Part shown: positions 41,844-49,916 of the stretch, in pieces | Position numbering within the stretch: position 1 is the first letter of the stretch | Layout of the letters: every line of letters starts with the position of its first letter | Assembly: GCA_964640385.1 (NCBI GenBank) | Contig: CAZXFL010000009.1 | Coordinates: 9,478 to 73,477, forward strand | DNA from: JBBDIK01 sp964640385 | Lineage (GTDB): Bacteria > Actinomycetota > UBA4738 > JBBDHU01 | Direction of reading: 5' to 3' | DNA: 64,000 nucleotides | The notes under the pieces: generated by a model | The model's database searches: none | Told to the model about the DNA's origin: nothing | What the model saw: the letters and a program-made list of their open reading frames with translations, nothing else | Translations under genes and position numbers: made by a program

Positions 41844-42485
41844 GTGCTCGAGGGTGGACCTCGTTCCGGATGGGTCGACCCCGATCACAGGAAGAGGTGG
41901 AGGCGACATACGGTACTTCGGGCGTCTGGCCGTCGCAGGGACGGTCATCGGGCCCTGTTCGCGCCGGCAGCACCATCACCGGCGACTACGGAGGAGCCGG
42001 CGATCCTGCACCCTCATACGCGCAAGGGGTGGCAGTACGACCCGCATGCCTGGGGGCATTCCTGGAAGGCCCACGCGAAGCTGCGCGACTACCGGCGCTG
42101 GGTGAACCAGCAGGAGCGGGAAGGGGATGATGAGGTCCTGGCCTCAGCGGAGCGCGACTTCAAGAGGCAGCTCCAAGAGCGGCACATGGAACTGCACTTC
42201 CACGATGCCGTCTCAACGCAGAGTGGGACCGCGAGCTGGTATTCCGACCAGCACGGGGCCTGCCGGAAGCCCCTAAAGGGCTTCTACGCCGCCAGCAGGA
42301 CCTTGCCGTGCGGTACCACGGTATCGGTTCGGTCCGCGGGCAGGTACGTCTTCGTGACGATCCTGGATCGAGGTCCATTCACCGGTGGCAACCGGGTTCT
42401 GGACCTTTCCAAGCAGGCCTTCCGGAAGCTTTCGCCGATCGGGGCGGGGGTCATCCACATCAAGGCCACCAGACTCAAGGGCTGA
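41844..42485 (+). CDS. RlpA-like double-psi beta-barrel protein (start unclear, possible frameshift)
   Basis: The C-terminal domain (from about GTASWYSDQHGACRKPLKGF to DLSKQAFRKLSPIGAGVIHI) is an RlpA-like double-psi beta-barrel, a fold of secreted lytic transglycosylase-type wall enzymes. The frame before about 41965 reads like non-coding sequence. A signal-peptide-like segment (IRYFGRLAVAGTVIG) occurs in the overlapping frame at about 41908-41952, directly before APAAPSPATTEEP in this frame. One extra C in the run at 41952-41955 would join them, so a frameshift or error is likely. Confidence 0.65.
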   Translation: MLEGGPRSGWVDPDHRKRWRRHTVLRASGRRRDGHRALFAPAAPSPATTEEPAILHPHTRKGWQYDPHAWGHSWKAHAKLRDYRRWVNQQEREGDDEVLASAERDFKRQLQERHMELHFHDAVSTQSGTASWYSDQHGACRKPLKGFYAASRTLPCGTTVSVRSAGRYVFVTILDRGPFTGGNRVLDLSKQAFRKLSPIGAGVIHIKATRLKG

Positions 42486-42498
42486 AGACCCGTAGACA

Positions 42499-42542
42499 GA
42501 ACCTCCCTCCCCCGGGCGTCGAACTTCGGGGGAGGGAGGTTC
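42499..42542 (+). terminator. Strong hairpin after the RlpA-like gene
   Basis: A perfect 16-bp stem (GAACCTCCCTCCCCCG with its complement) and 12-nt loop. It ends 8 nt before the next ATG. It may end the RlpA-like transcript and also shape translation of the small gene downstream. Confidence 0.75.
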
Positions 42543-42550
42543 GTGTGGCG

Positions 42551-42733
42551 ATGAGGGGAACGAGACCCGGGAAGCTTCCACCTCCCTCCAGTCCGGCCGA
42601 GGGGGGCCGGACGTGCGTCGAGCCCGGATGTGCGACGAAACTCTCCGTCTACAACGAGCGGGAGCGCTGCTGGCAGCACGACGAGGTTCGGTTCCCGCAC
42701 CACCGGGGGAAGCGCCTTCGTCCGGCCCGCTAA
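42551..42733 (+). CDS. Small zinc-finger-like protein (GC...LSVYN...CWQH)
   Basis: A 60-residue protein with the pattern CVEPGCATKLSVYNERERCWQH: C-x4-C-x(11)-C-x2-H, a likely zinc site conserved in short actinobacterial proteins, with a basic tail (RGKRLRPAR). The function is unknown. The ATG lies only 8 nt after a 16-bp hairpin and there is no clear Shine-Dalgarno sequence. Confidence 0.6.
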   Translation: MRGTRPGKLPPPSSPAEGGRTCVEPGCATKLSVYNERERCWQHDEVRFPHHRGKRLRPAR

Positions 42734-42832
42734 CGCCGGTCCCGCGCGTGCCTCAGGGGTGCCTGACTAGTTATCCCGGAGGATTCCCAGAAATAGTTCG
42801 TTCCAGGGCTTCAGAAAATCGGGCAACCGGCC

Positions 42833-42953
42833 GATACTACGGGCATGGAAGCACCCTAGCTCCACCTCGAAGCCCCGCCGGCGAAAAGACCGTCCGGATG
42901 GGGGCTCGGGGAAAGTTCCAGCGGAGGGGGCCGAAAGGCCCCCTCCGCCTTTT
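42833..42953 (+). ncRNA. Candidate structured small RNA with its own terminator
   Basis: A 288-bp stretch without a protein gene holds a promoter-like pair (TTCAGA at 42810, GATACT at 42833-42838) and a compact structure: TGGAA (42846) pairs with TTCCA (42916), an inner stem AGCCCC/GGGGCT (42871 and 42901) encloses CCGG/CCGG, and a strong terminator follows. The predicted transcript is about 42845-42953. No known RNA family is recognised. Confidence 0.45.
42921..42953 (+). terminator. Rho-independent terminator
   Basis: A perfect 12-bp stem (GCGGAGGGGGCC/GGCCCCCTCCGC) with GAAA loop, followed by CTTTT. No protein gene directly precedes it, so it ends either an upstream small RNA or read-through from 42.7 kb. 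Confidence 0.85.
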
Positions 42954-43008
42954 CCTGCGTCCGGGCGCGATCCACGCCTGGGGCACGTGCGCCCTCGCCC
43001 GCGCCGTG

Positions 43009-43014
43009 CATAAT
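43009..43014 (+). promoter_or_regulatory. -10 element CATAAT of a leaderless nth promoter
   Basis: CATAAT ends 7 nt before the nth ATG at 43022. Confidence 0.55.
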
Positions 43015-43021
43015 CCCGGGC

Positions 43022-43675
43022 ATGCTGCTCAGCAGGAACAGCCCGGTCGCCCAACGCGCACCGGAGATCATTATGCTCCTGACGAAGGCCTATCCGGATG
43101 CCCGGGTGGCGCTCCGCGCGTCGAACCCTCTCGAGATGCTGGTCGCCACCATCCTGTCCGCACAGTGCACCGACGAGCGGGTCAACGATGTGACCCAGAC
43201 CTTGTTCGCCAAGTACCGGACGCCGGAGGACTATCTCAGGGTGCCCGAAGCCGAACTGGCCGCCGGTGTCCGGCCCACGGGCTTCTTCAACCAGAAGACG
43301 CGTTCCATACGGGGGGCCTGCGCCCGGATCGTCGAGGAGTACGGGGGGCAGGTCCCGGGAACGATGGAGGACCTGGTTACGCTGCCCGGCGTGGCCCGCA
43401 AGACCGCCAACGTGGTTCTGGGCAACTCCTTCGGGGTCGTCGATGGGATCGCGGTGGACACCCATGTCGGGCGCCTCTCGCAGCGCTTGGGGTTTTCCAG
43501 TACCAAGGATCCTGTGAAGATCGAGCAGGGCCTGATGGCGCTGGTCCCTAGGACGCGGTGGTTCGACTTCACGTACGTGCTGATCGAGCACGGGCGCTCG
43601 GTCTGCAGAGCCAGGAAGCCGGCATGCGAGGATTGCGTGGTGAGCGAGTTGTGTCCGGCGAGCCTGGTGCCGTGA
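43022..43675 (+). CDS. nth: Endonuclease III
   Basis: A 217-residue DNA glycosylase/AP lyase for oxidised pyrimidines. The helix-hairpin-helix TLPGVARKTANVVL contains the catalytic Lys; the catalytic Asp is in VDTHVGRLS. The C-terminal [4Fe-4S] cluster loop is CRARKPACEDCVVSELC (C-x6-C-x2-C-x5-C). The gene is monocistronic, convergent with whiB, and has its own leaderless-type promoter. Confidence 0.96.
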   Translation: MLLSRNSPVAQRAPEIIMLLTKAYPDARVALRASNPLEMLVATILSAQCTDERVNDVTQTLFAKYRTPEDYLRVPEAELAAGVRPTGFFNQKTRSIRGACARIVEEYGGQVPGTMEDLVTLPGVARKTANVVLGNSFGVVDGIAVDTHVGRLSQRLGFSSTKDPVKIEQGLMALVPRTRWFDFTYVLIEHGRSVCRARKPACEDCVVSELCPASLVP

Positions 43676-43683
43676 GAGCCCGG

Positions 43684-43944
43684 CTAGCCTGCCATGGTGG
43701 CCAGGCGGGCTTCCCGGCGGCGCGCCCGGCGAAGAGCCCGTCGTTCGTCCTCGGAGAGTCCGCCCCAGACGCCGGCGTCCTGGCCGGTGGTCAAGGCCCA
43801 CTCGAGGCAGTCGGCCCGAACGTCACAGGCCATGCACACGGATTTGGCGGCTTCGACCTGGATGGCGGCGGGGCCGGTGCTCCCGATCGGGAAGAACAGC
43901 TCGGGGTCCTCTTCGCGGCACTTCGCGTTATTGACCCAGTCCAT
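43684..43944 (-). CDS. whiB: WhiB-family iron-sulfur transcriptional regulator (WhiB1-like)
   Basis: An 86-residue protein. Four Cys ligands (NNAKC, SVCMACDVRADC) hold a [4Fe-4S] cluster. The G(V/I)WGG turn (DAGVWGGLSEDERR) and basic tail RRARRREARL bind RNA polymerase and DNA. The size and sequence resemble WhiB1. The start is placed at ATG 43944 (MDWVNNAKC), preceded by GGGGGCA; the open frame extends to 44124 but that part overlaps the divergent gene and is unlike the family. Confidence 0.9.
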   Translation of the reverse strand: MDWVNNAKCREEDPELFFPIGSTGPAAIQVEAAKSVCMACDVRADCLEWALTTGQDAGVWGGLSEDERRALRRARRREARLATMAG

Positions 43945-44041
43945 CCGCTGCCCCCCGGCGAGCCCCGTCAACCACGCCTGGGGACCGCCTTCCCGCACCT
44001 CGTAGTGGGCCGACGATACGCGGGGTCCTTCCTCCGAGTCA

Positions 44042-44824
44042 ATGGTTGAGCCGGCGTTTTCCACCGAGTTTTTCCCCATCGTGGTGGCCCACCGCGGGGC
44101 GTCCTCCACCCACGCCGAGAACACGCTGGTCGCCCTCGAAGCGGCCCTTGAGGTGGGCGCTCAGGCCGTCGAGCTGGACGTCCGCTTGACGGCCGATGGG
44201 GTTCCGGTGGTCATCCACGATGCGGATGTCTCCCGGGTTTCGGAGGGGGAGGGGTTCGTGTCCGACATGACGTTCGAGCAGGTCCGCGCCCTGGACGTCT
44301 CAGGGGGCCTGCATGGGCCCGCGGAGGTGCCGGCCCTGGCCGAGATCCTCGAGGCCCTCTCCGGACGCGCGGCCGCGGTCATCGAGATCAAGAACTGGCC
44401 CGATCAGCCGGGTTTCGACCCCGATCACGGCCAGGTCGAAGCCGTCGTTCGCGAGCTGGACCGGGTGGGGTTCTCGGGTCCGGCGCTCCTGGCCTCGTTC
44501 AACTGGGCCTCGGTGGATCGGGTCCGCCGGCTGGTCCCCGAGCTGCCGACCGGCCTGCTCTCGGTGTCCGGAACTGCGGAACCGCCGGAGGCACTGGAAC
44601 GGGCTCGCGAGGGCGGCCACCGGTTCGTCCTTCCCCACTCGCCCGACCTGATCGCGCACGGCCCGGCGTTCGTCGGGGCCGCTCACGAGGTCGGCGTTCG
44701 GGTCGGGACGTGGGTCGTGGATGAGCCGGACGACGTCCGAACCTTCTTCTCGTGGGGCGTCGACGCCGTCGCGACGAACGACCCGGCGATGGCCGTTGCC
44801 CTTCGGCCCGGGGCGGCCGGGTAG
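44042..44824 (+). CDS. Glycerophosphodiester phosphodiesterase
   Basis: A 260-residue GDPD-family protein. The N-terminal HRGASSTHAENTL and the metal-binding VELDVRLTADGVPVVIHDA are diagnostic; a later KNWPDQPG and WVVDEPDD fit the TIM barrel. It hydrolyses glycerophosphodiesters to glycerol-3-phosphate and an alcohol. No signal peptide is seen, so it is probably cytoplasmic. The next gene starts one base after its stop. Confidence 0.92.
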   Translation: MVEPAFSTEFFPIVVAHRGASSTHAENTLVALEAALEVGAQAVELDVRLTADGVPVVIHDADVSRVSEGEGFVSDMTFEQVRALDVSGGLHGPAEVPALAEILEALSGRAAAVIEIKNWPDQPGFDPDHGQVEAVVRELDRVGFSGPALLASFNWASVDRVRRLVPELPTGLLSVSGTAEPPEALERAREGGHRFVLPHSPDLIAHGPAFVGAAHEVGVRVGTWVVDEPDDVRTFFSWGVDAVATNDPAMAVALRPGAAG

Positions 44825-45226
44825 ATGGGGCTGTTCCGGAGGAGGCGGCTTTCCGCGGAGCTGGAGCCCGTCTACGCCGCGTTCCTGTCGGCGACCGAGC
44901 CGGTCGAGCTGGCGAAAGCGGCTGTCATGGCCGCCGTGCCCTCCGCCCGCTATCCGGGGGTCCCGCTCGGTGATGCGCTGGAGGGATACGAGCGGCACCT
45001 CGCCGAGGCGCGCTCGAGGATGGGGCCTTGGCGGGACTATCGGGTCGGGGAGATCTGGCAGGAGTGCGACGAAGGCATCGCGTCGGCCCGGCGTGTCGGC
45101 GCCCGGCTCCGCGATCAGCCGTCCGAGCTCGGGTTCGAGTCACTCCTCGAGACGGTGCAGGAGCTGCTGCACCCGCTCGAGCCCTTCGAGCGCGCCGAAG
45201 AGGGATTCCGGATCCTCCGTCGCTGA
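44825..45226 (+). CDS. Hypothetical soluble protein
   Basis: A 133-residue protein with a basic N-terminus (MGLFRRRR) and an alpha-helical body (WRDYRVGEIWQECDEGIASA). No family is recognised. The ATG directly follows the phosphodiesterase stop, so it is cotranscribed. Codon use is like its neighbours, supporting a real gene. Confidence 0.55.
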   Translation: MGLFRRRRLSAELEPVYAAFLSATEPVELAKAAVMAAVPSARYPGVPLGDALEGYERHLAEARSRMGPWRDYRVGEIWQECDEGIASARRVGARLRDQPSELGFESLLETVQELLHPLEPFERAEEGFRILRR

Positions 45227-45351
45227 GGGGCGACCGAGCCGGGGGGGCGGGGGAGGGGATCAGGTAGGGACGGGTCTGGAGATATCGATCGGGCTTCCCC
45301 CCCTCGCGGCGAGGTCCCGCATACACTTGCGCGCGGGAACGAGGAGACCGG

Positions 45352-45825
45352 ATGCAACTCGTCGAACGGATCCGCGAATGGGTGGCGACGCCCGTCGGGA
45401 GCAAGGTCACCCCGATCGTGTCGGGTGCCCTGATCATCATCGGGGTCGCCGCCGCCGGACTGTCGCTCGTCGGAGGCGAGGGATCACCTCCGCCATCACC
45501 GGTCGTCTCCACCGCCACTCAGGACCTCACCGACGCGATGGCGGCCGCCAAGAAGTACCTCTCGAAGCAGCGGCCGAACACCTACAACGCGTTCGGCGTA
45601 CCGCAAGCCGAGGGGATCGACCCTGCCCTGACGTGGGTCAAGGGTGGTCCGGCAGTCGCGGGCAAGATCACGATCCGTCCCGATGGCGGGCCAAGGATCG
45701 TGCTGGTGACGAAGGACGAGGCCACCGGCACCGTCTACTGCATCGCGGACGTCAATGGCGACGAAGAGGTCGCCAAGGGCAGGGTCGACGCGAAAACCCC
45801 CAAGGCATGCACGGGCGGCTGGTAG
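45352..45825 (+). CDS. Single-pass membrane-anchored secreted protein
   Basis: A 157-residue protein. A hydrophobic segment at about residues 22-42 follows a short cytoplasmic part, with a Pro/Ser linker and an outer domain of about 105 residues with two Cys (VYCIADVNGDEE and a C-terminal KACTGGW). It looks pilin-like in size and topology but lacks a clear prepilin cleavage site. The ATG has a GAGGAGA Shine-Dalgarno sequence. The function is unknown. Confidence 0.6.
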   Translation: MQLVERIREWVATPVGSKVTPIVSGALIIIGVAAAGLSLVGGEGSPPPSPVVSTATQDLTDAMAAAKKYLSKQRPNTYNAFGVPQAEGIDPALTWVKGGPAVAGKITIRPDGGPRIVLVTKDEATGTVYCIADVNGDEEVAKGRVDAKTPKACTGGW

Positions 45826-45907
45826 CAGCCCGGAGCCGTCGTCCGAAGCCATATCCCGCGCCGCCCCTTGGTAGCCTGCCCTGGCGAGTCCAGATAGAGG
45901 AGACGCT

Positions 45908-47263
45908 GTGCCCACGATCGACCTGGTCACCGAGATCCCCGGCCCAACCTCCCGAGCACTGATCAAGCGCAAGGAGCAGGTGATCTGCGAGCCGCTCTCC
46001 ATCCACGTTCCCGCGTTCATCGATCATGCGAAGGGCGCCTCCTTCACCGACGTCGATGGCAACACGATGCTGGACTTCTCGGCGGGGCTCGGGTGTCACA
46101 TGGTCGGCTACTCCCATCCGAAGGTGGTCGAGGCGGTCCAGCGGCAGGCCGCGCGGTTCTCCCACACCGACTTCTCGGTGATCCCCTACGAGCCCTACGT
46201 GGAGCTCGCGGAGCGGCTCATCGCCATGACCGGCGGCGGGGACAAACGGGTGGCGTTCTTCAACGCCGGCGCCGAGGCCGTCGAGAACGCCGTGAAGTTC
46301 GCCCGGGCGGCGACCGGCCGCCCCGCGGTGCTCTGCTTCGAGGGCGGTTTCCACGGTCGGACGCTGCTGACGATGTCGCTGACCAGCCGGCCTCATCCCT
46401 ACAAAGCGGGTTTCGGCCCCTTCGCACCCGAGATCTACCGGGTGCCCTTCGACTACCCCTACCGGGCGGCGGACGCCTCGCGTTCGTCCCAGGATGCGCT
46501 CGATGCCCTGGAGCGGGCCTTCAAGACGCAGGTAGATGCCGCGTCGGTGGCCTGCGCGGTCATCGAACCGATCCAAGGGGAAGGTGGGTACGTGGTGCCC
46601 TCAGCCGAGTTCCTCCGCGGCGTCGAGGACATCTGCCGGCGAAACGGCATCCTCGTGGTTGCCGATGAGATCCAGTCCGGGTCGGGCCGGGCGGGGGCGT
46701 TCCTGGCCTCGGATACGTTCGGGTTCCGGCCGGACATCGTTGTGCTGGCTAAGGCGCTGGGCGCCGGCTACCCGATCTCGGCGGTGGTCGGTCCTCGCGA
46801 GGTGATGGACGCGCCGGGAGACTCCGCGATCGGCGGAACGTACGTCGGCAACCCGGTTGCGTGCGCCGCCGCGAACGCGGTCCTGCAGATCGTCGAGGAG
46901 GAGGACCTGCTCGCGCGGGCCGAGGTCGTGGGCAAGGCCGTCCGTTCCCGATGGGAGGAGATCGCGCGCGACGTTCCGGAGGTCGGCGAGATCCGGGGTG
47001 TGGGCTCGATGGTCGGCGTCGAGTTGGTGCTCGACCCCGAGACCAAGGAGCCCGCTGAGGGCTGCCTCGATGCGGTCATGCAGGAGACGCAGAAGCGGGG
47101 ACTAGTGACGGTCGGATGTGGCGTTTACCACAACGTGCTCCGGCACCTCATCCCTCTGGTGATCACCGACGAGCAGCTCGACGAGGGTCTCGATGTGCTG
47201 GCCGAGTCGGCGTTGGCCGCCCGTGGGCATGCGGCCCCGACCGAGGCCGGCGGCGGGGAGTAG
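45908..47263 (+). CDS. gabT: 4-aminobutyrate aminotransferase
   Basis: A 451-residue class-III PLP aminotransferase. The PLP Lys is in VLAKALGAGYPISAV; the cofactor loops are FFNAGAEAVENAVKF and VADEIQSGSGRAG. It converts 4-aminobutyrate and 2-oxoglutarate to succinate semialdehyde and glutamate; related ornithine or beta-alanine aminotransferases are possible. GTG start at 45908. It is convergent with the amidase gene, 3 nt away. No succinate-semialdehyde dehydrogenase is adjacent. Confidence 0.88.
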   Translation: MPTIDLVTEIPGPTSRALIKRKEQVICEPLSIHVPAFIDHAKGASFTDVDGNTMLDFSAGLGCHMVGYSHPKVVEAVQRQAARFSHTDFSVIPYEPYVELAERLIAMTGGGDKRVAFFNAGAEAVENAVKFARAATGRPAVLCFEGGFHGRTLLTMSLTSRPHPYKAGFGPFAPEIYRVPFDYPYRAADASRSSQDALDALERAFKTQVDAASVACAVIEPIQGEGGYVVPSAEFLRGVEDICRRNGILVVADEIQSGSGRAGAFLASDTFGFRPDIVVLAKALGAGYPISAVVGPREVMDAPGDSAIGGTYVGNPVACAAANAVLQIVEEEDLLARAEVVGKAVRSRWEEIARDVPEVGEIRGVGSMVGVELVLDPETKEPAEGCLDAVMQETQKRGLVTVGCGVYHNVLRHLIPLVITDEQLDEGLDVLAESALAARGHAAPTEAGGGE

Positions 47264-47266
47264 CGG

Positions 47267-48787
47267 CTACGAGGGCGTGATGCGCACGCGCAGCGTCCCG
47301 GGCCGGGCGTTCGCCCCGTCACTGGCGCGTTCCGCGGTGATCTTGACGTCGTAGGCGCCGGTCGGCGCGGGGTTGCTCGCGTCGTCGTTCCCGTGCCAGG
47401 CCACGCTGAGGGGGCTCCCGCCGGCGGTGATCGTCCGGACCAGCGTTCCGTCGCTCACCTTCGTGAACTCGAGTGTCCATTGCAACGCGCCGGTCGCGTC
47501 GGCCTTGAACCGGATCACGTCGCCGGAGTCCTGCTCGATCTGGCTCGGCGTCGCCTTCGGACCGAACATCTTCGGCTTGCCGATGTTCGACACCGCGCGC
47601 CGCACGTTGTCGAGCTGCTTGTAGACCTGGTTGCCCGGGCAATCCGTGTAGCCGGTGTCGCGGTGACCCGAGATCGTCTTGAGGTGGACGACATCGCCGG
47701 GGTCGTACTTCGTGTTGTCGCCGCCCGAGGAGATCAGGGTGGTCTTGGTGTTCGGGCGGACGTGGGCGATGTCCAGTCGCCAGGCCAGGAACCGTTTCAG
47801 CGCCGCCATCGCGGAGGCTTTGGGCCGGGACCGCTGGTGCGAACCGATCAGCGAGACCGACACGCTGCCGGTGTTCACGCCCTGGGTTGCGCCCGAGACG
47901 ACGGGTCTGGTGATGCCGCCGGCACGTCCCTCCCACACCCGTCCGAACTTGTCGATCAGGAAGTTGTAGGCGATGTCGCACCACCCGCGACCGTTCATGT
48001 GGTACGCCTGGATGCCGCGGAGGATGTCGTCGACCTTGTCCTTCGTGTAGGCGTTCGGGCTATCGGTGTGATGTACGAACGCGGCCTTGACCGCGGGGGC
48101 GTAGTCGATCGGCTGGCAGGCGTTGCTGTTCGAACGGGGACGGGCGTTCCACTCGCTCCGCATGTGGATCGTCGGCTGCTGGGTCCAAGCCTCGGCCGAC
48201 GGCATGCCGAAGGTTCCTTCGCTCTCCTCTGGTTCGGTCCCGGGTCCGGCGGATGACCCCGAGGTGTTGATGAACATCACCCGCACGTCGGACATCTCGA
48301 TGCCGGCGCCGATCTCGAACCCGACGCCCACGCAGCGGGCGTCGCCGGTCCAGAGCCAGACGCCGTTGTTGTCGGCGTCTGCGGCGGCCAGTTCGTCGGC
48401 GGATCCGGGGTCCGGGGACTCGGTCTGGACGGCGTGGATCTCGTCGGGAGCGTCGAACACGGTCCCGTCACTGCTGAGCGAGACGTGGGCGGCGACGGGC
48501 GCGCTGACCGGCTGATCCCACGTCACGCCGATCGAGGTGAACCAGATCGGGGAACAGACCTGGACGGGCGCCGTCGAGCCAGGTTCACGCGTCCGCAGAA
48601 CGCCGTCGTGGGTGGGAGCGCGGACCGCGCCGCCACCCTCGGGCCGGAACACGCCGATCCCGAGCGGAGCGGTCTCGAACTCGGTCTCGGGGAACGTCTG
48701 ACCCGTGGCAGGTTGTACCCAGCTCAGGCCGGACAGCCCGAGCACGAGGGAAAGGGTCAGGGACGTGGCGAGCAGATGTCTGCGCAT
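47267..48787 (-). CDS. Secreted N-acetylmuramoyl-L-alanine amidase (PGRP/amidase_2 type)
   Basis: A 506-residue protein. A signal peptide (about 1-30) precedes a beta-rich region (about 30-190). The zinc amidase domain (about 205-390) has HMRSEWNARPRS at its start, VHHTDSPNAY, and the C-terminal zinc ligands HRDTGYTDCPGN. A final FlgD-like Ig module (LSVAWHGNDDASNPAPTGAY) may bind the wall. It cleaves the amide between MurNAc and L-Ala in peptidoglycan. The gene is monocistronic. Confidence 0.9.
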   Translation of the reverse strand: MRRHLLATSLTLSLVLGLSGLSWVQPATGQTFPETEFETAPLGIGVFRPEGGGAVRAPTHDGVLRTREPGSTAPVQVCSPIWFTSIGVTWDQPVSAPVAAHVSLSSDGTVFDAPDEIHAVQTESPDPGSADELAAADADNNGVWLWTGDARCVGVGFEIGAGIEMSDVRVMFINTSGSSAGPGTEPEESEGTFGMPSAEAWTQQPTIHMRSEWNARPRSNSNACQPIDYAPAVKAAFVHHTDSPNAYTKDKVDDILRGIQAYHMNGRGWCDIAYNFLIDKFGRVWEGRAGGITRPVVSGATQGVNTGSVSVSLIGSHQRSRPKASAMAALKRFLAWRLDIAHVRPNTKTTLISSGGDNTKYDPGDVVHLKTISGHRDTGYTDCPGNQVYKQLDNVRRAVSNIGKPKMFGPKATPSQIEQDSGDVIRFKADATGALQWTLEFTKVSDGTLVRTITAGGSPLSVAWHGNDDASNPAPTGAYDVKITAERASDGANARPGTLRVRITPS

Positions 48788-48932
48788 GGCGGTTCCTTCA
48801 CCCTACCGTCGTCGGCACCGTTGGGCGGGGAACTGAGGACGGGGTCCCGTCGGGTTTGGGCCGGCGGTCCTTTGCCGCCGAGCCTCACGCGTCAGTAGCA
48901 TGGGCGCCTACCCTCGAGAGGAGACCTAACCC

Positions 48933-49916
48933 ATGGCTGAGCGGATCACGCGTACCCGTCGTTCGTGCCTCGCCGTGCCCGCATCGAATCCCCGCATGCT
49001 CGAGAAGGCCCAGAGTCTGCAGGTCGACGAAGTCTTCTTCGACCTCGAAGATGCCGTTGCTCCTTCCGCCAAGGACGAGGCTCGCGCGAACGCCGTCGAA
49101 TGGCTGAACAAGGGCGATTGGACCGGCAAGACGATGGTCGTGCGCATCAACGGCGTGCAGACCGACTGGTGCTACAAGGATGTCGTGGAGCTGGTAGCGG
49201 GCGCTGGCGAGAAGCTCGACTGCATCATGATCCCCAAGAACGAGTCCGCGCATCACGTCGAGTTCGTCGAGGACCTGGTGCGGATGGTCGAGAACGACAA
49301 CGGCATCAAGAACCGCATCGGGTTCGAGCTGCTGATCGAGAGCGCGGCGGGCCTGACCTACATCGACGAGATCGCGGCCGCATCGGCCCGCTGCGAGACC
49401 TTGATCTTCGGATACGCCGACATGAGCGCATCGCTCGGACTGCCGGCGATCCCGGCGGGTTCGCCGATGCCGGGCTATCCCGGTGACCACCTGCACGCCG
49501 GCCTGTTCGCCACGATCGTCGCGGCACGCACCTTCGGTCTCCAGGCGATCGATGGGCCGTTCGTCGCGATCCAGGACATCGACGGGCTCCGGGAGCGCGC
49601 GACGAAGTCCAAGGGTCTGGGCTACGAGGGGAAGTGGGCACTGCACCCCGGTCAGATCGAGGTGCTCCACGAGGTCTTCACCCCGACCCAGGAGGAGTTC
49701 AACCGGGCCGAGGCGATCATCGAGCGCTACGAAGCCGCCAAGGCCGAGGGCCTCGGAGCCGTCATGTTCATGAAGGACATGCTCGACGAGGCGGTCCTCA
49801 AGCAGGCGAACGTCATCGCCGGCCGCGGACGGGCCTCGGGCCTCGAGCGCACCAAGCAGCTGCAGGAGTACCTGGACGAGTACGAGCAGATGATGAAGGA
49901 CAAGGCGGGCAAGTAG
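48933..49916 (+). CDS. CoA-ester lyase (CitE/HpcH type)
   Basis: A 327-residue TIM-barrel protein of the citrate-lyase-beta-like family. The start RRSCLAVPASNPRMLEKAQ, the metal-binding DLEDAVAPSAK, and IESAAGLTYIDEI are typical. Members cleave malyl-CoA, methylmalyl-CoA or citramalyl-CoA. The following acyl-CoA dehydrogenase and MaoC hydratase suggest methylmalyl-CoA chemistry of an ethylmalonyl-CoA-like pathway, but crotonyl-CoA carboxylase/reductase is not in the window. A GAGGAGA Shine-Dalgarno sequence precedes ATG. Confidence 0.85.
   Translation: MAERITRTRRSCLAVPASNPRMLEKAQSLQVDEVFFDLEDAVAPSAKDEARANAVEWLNKGDWTGKTMVVRINGVQTDWCYKDVVELVAGAGEKLDCIMIPKNESAHHVEFVEDLVRMVENDNGIKNRIGFELLIESAAGLTYIDEIAAASARCETLIFGYADMSASLGLPAIPAGSPMPGYPGDHLHAGLFATIVAARTFGLQAIDGPFVAIQDIDGLRERATKSKGLGYEGKWALHPGQIEVLHEVFTPTQEEFNRAEAIIERYEAAKAEGLGAVMFMKDMLDEAVLKQANVIAGRGRASGLERTKQLQEYLDEYEQMMKDKAGK

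Noticed and set aside
41700..41900. Possible c-di-AMP (ydaO-type) riboswitch before the RlpA-like gene, suggested by CCCGAGCCGTCAG at 41709
   Set aside because: Only this short match is present; the remaining conserved core and the CTAACC element are missing, and the match is 20 nt after the rsrA stop, leaving no room for the 5' part.
42833..42953. Signal-recognition-particle RNA for the structured RNA candidate
   Set aside because: A GGAA is present, but the asymmetric internal loop and flanking pairs of the SRP domain IV hairpin are not.
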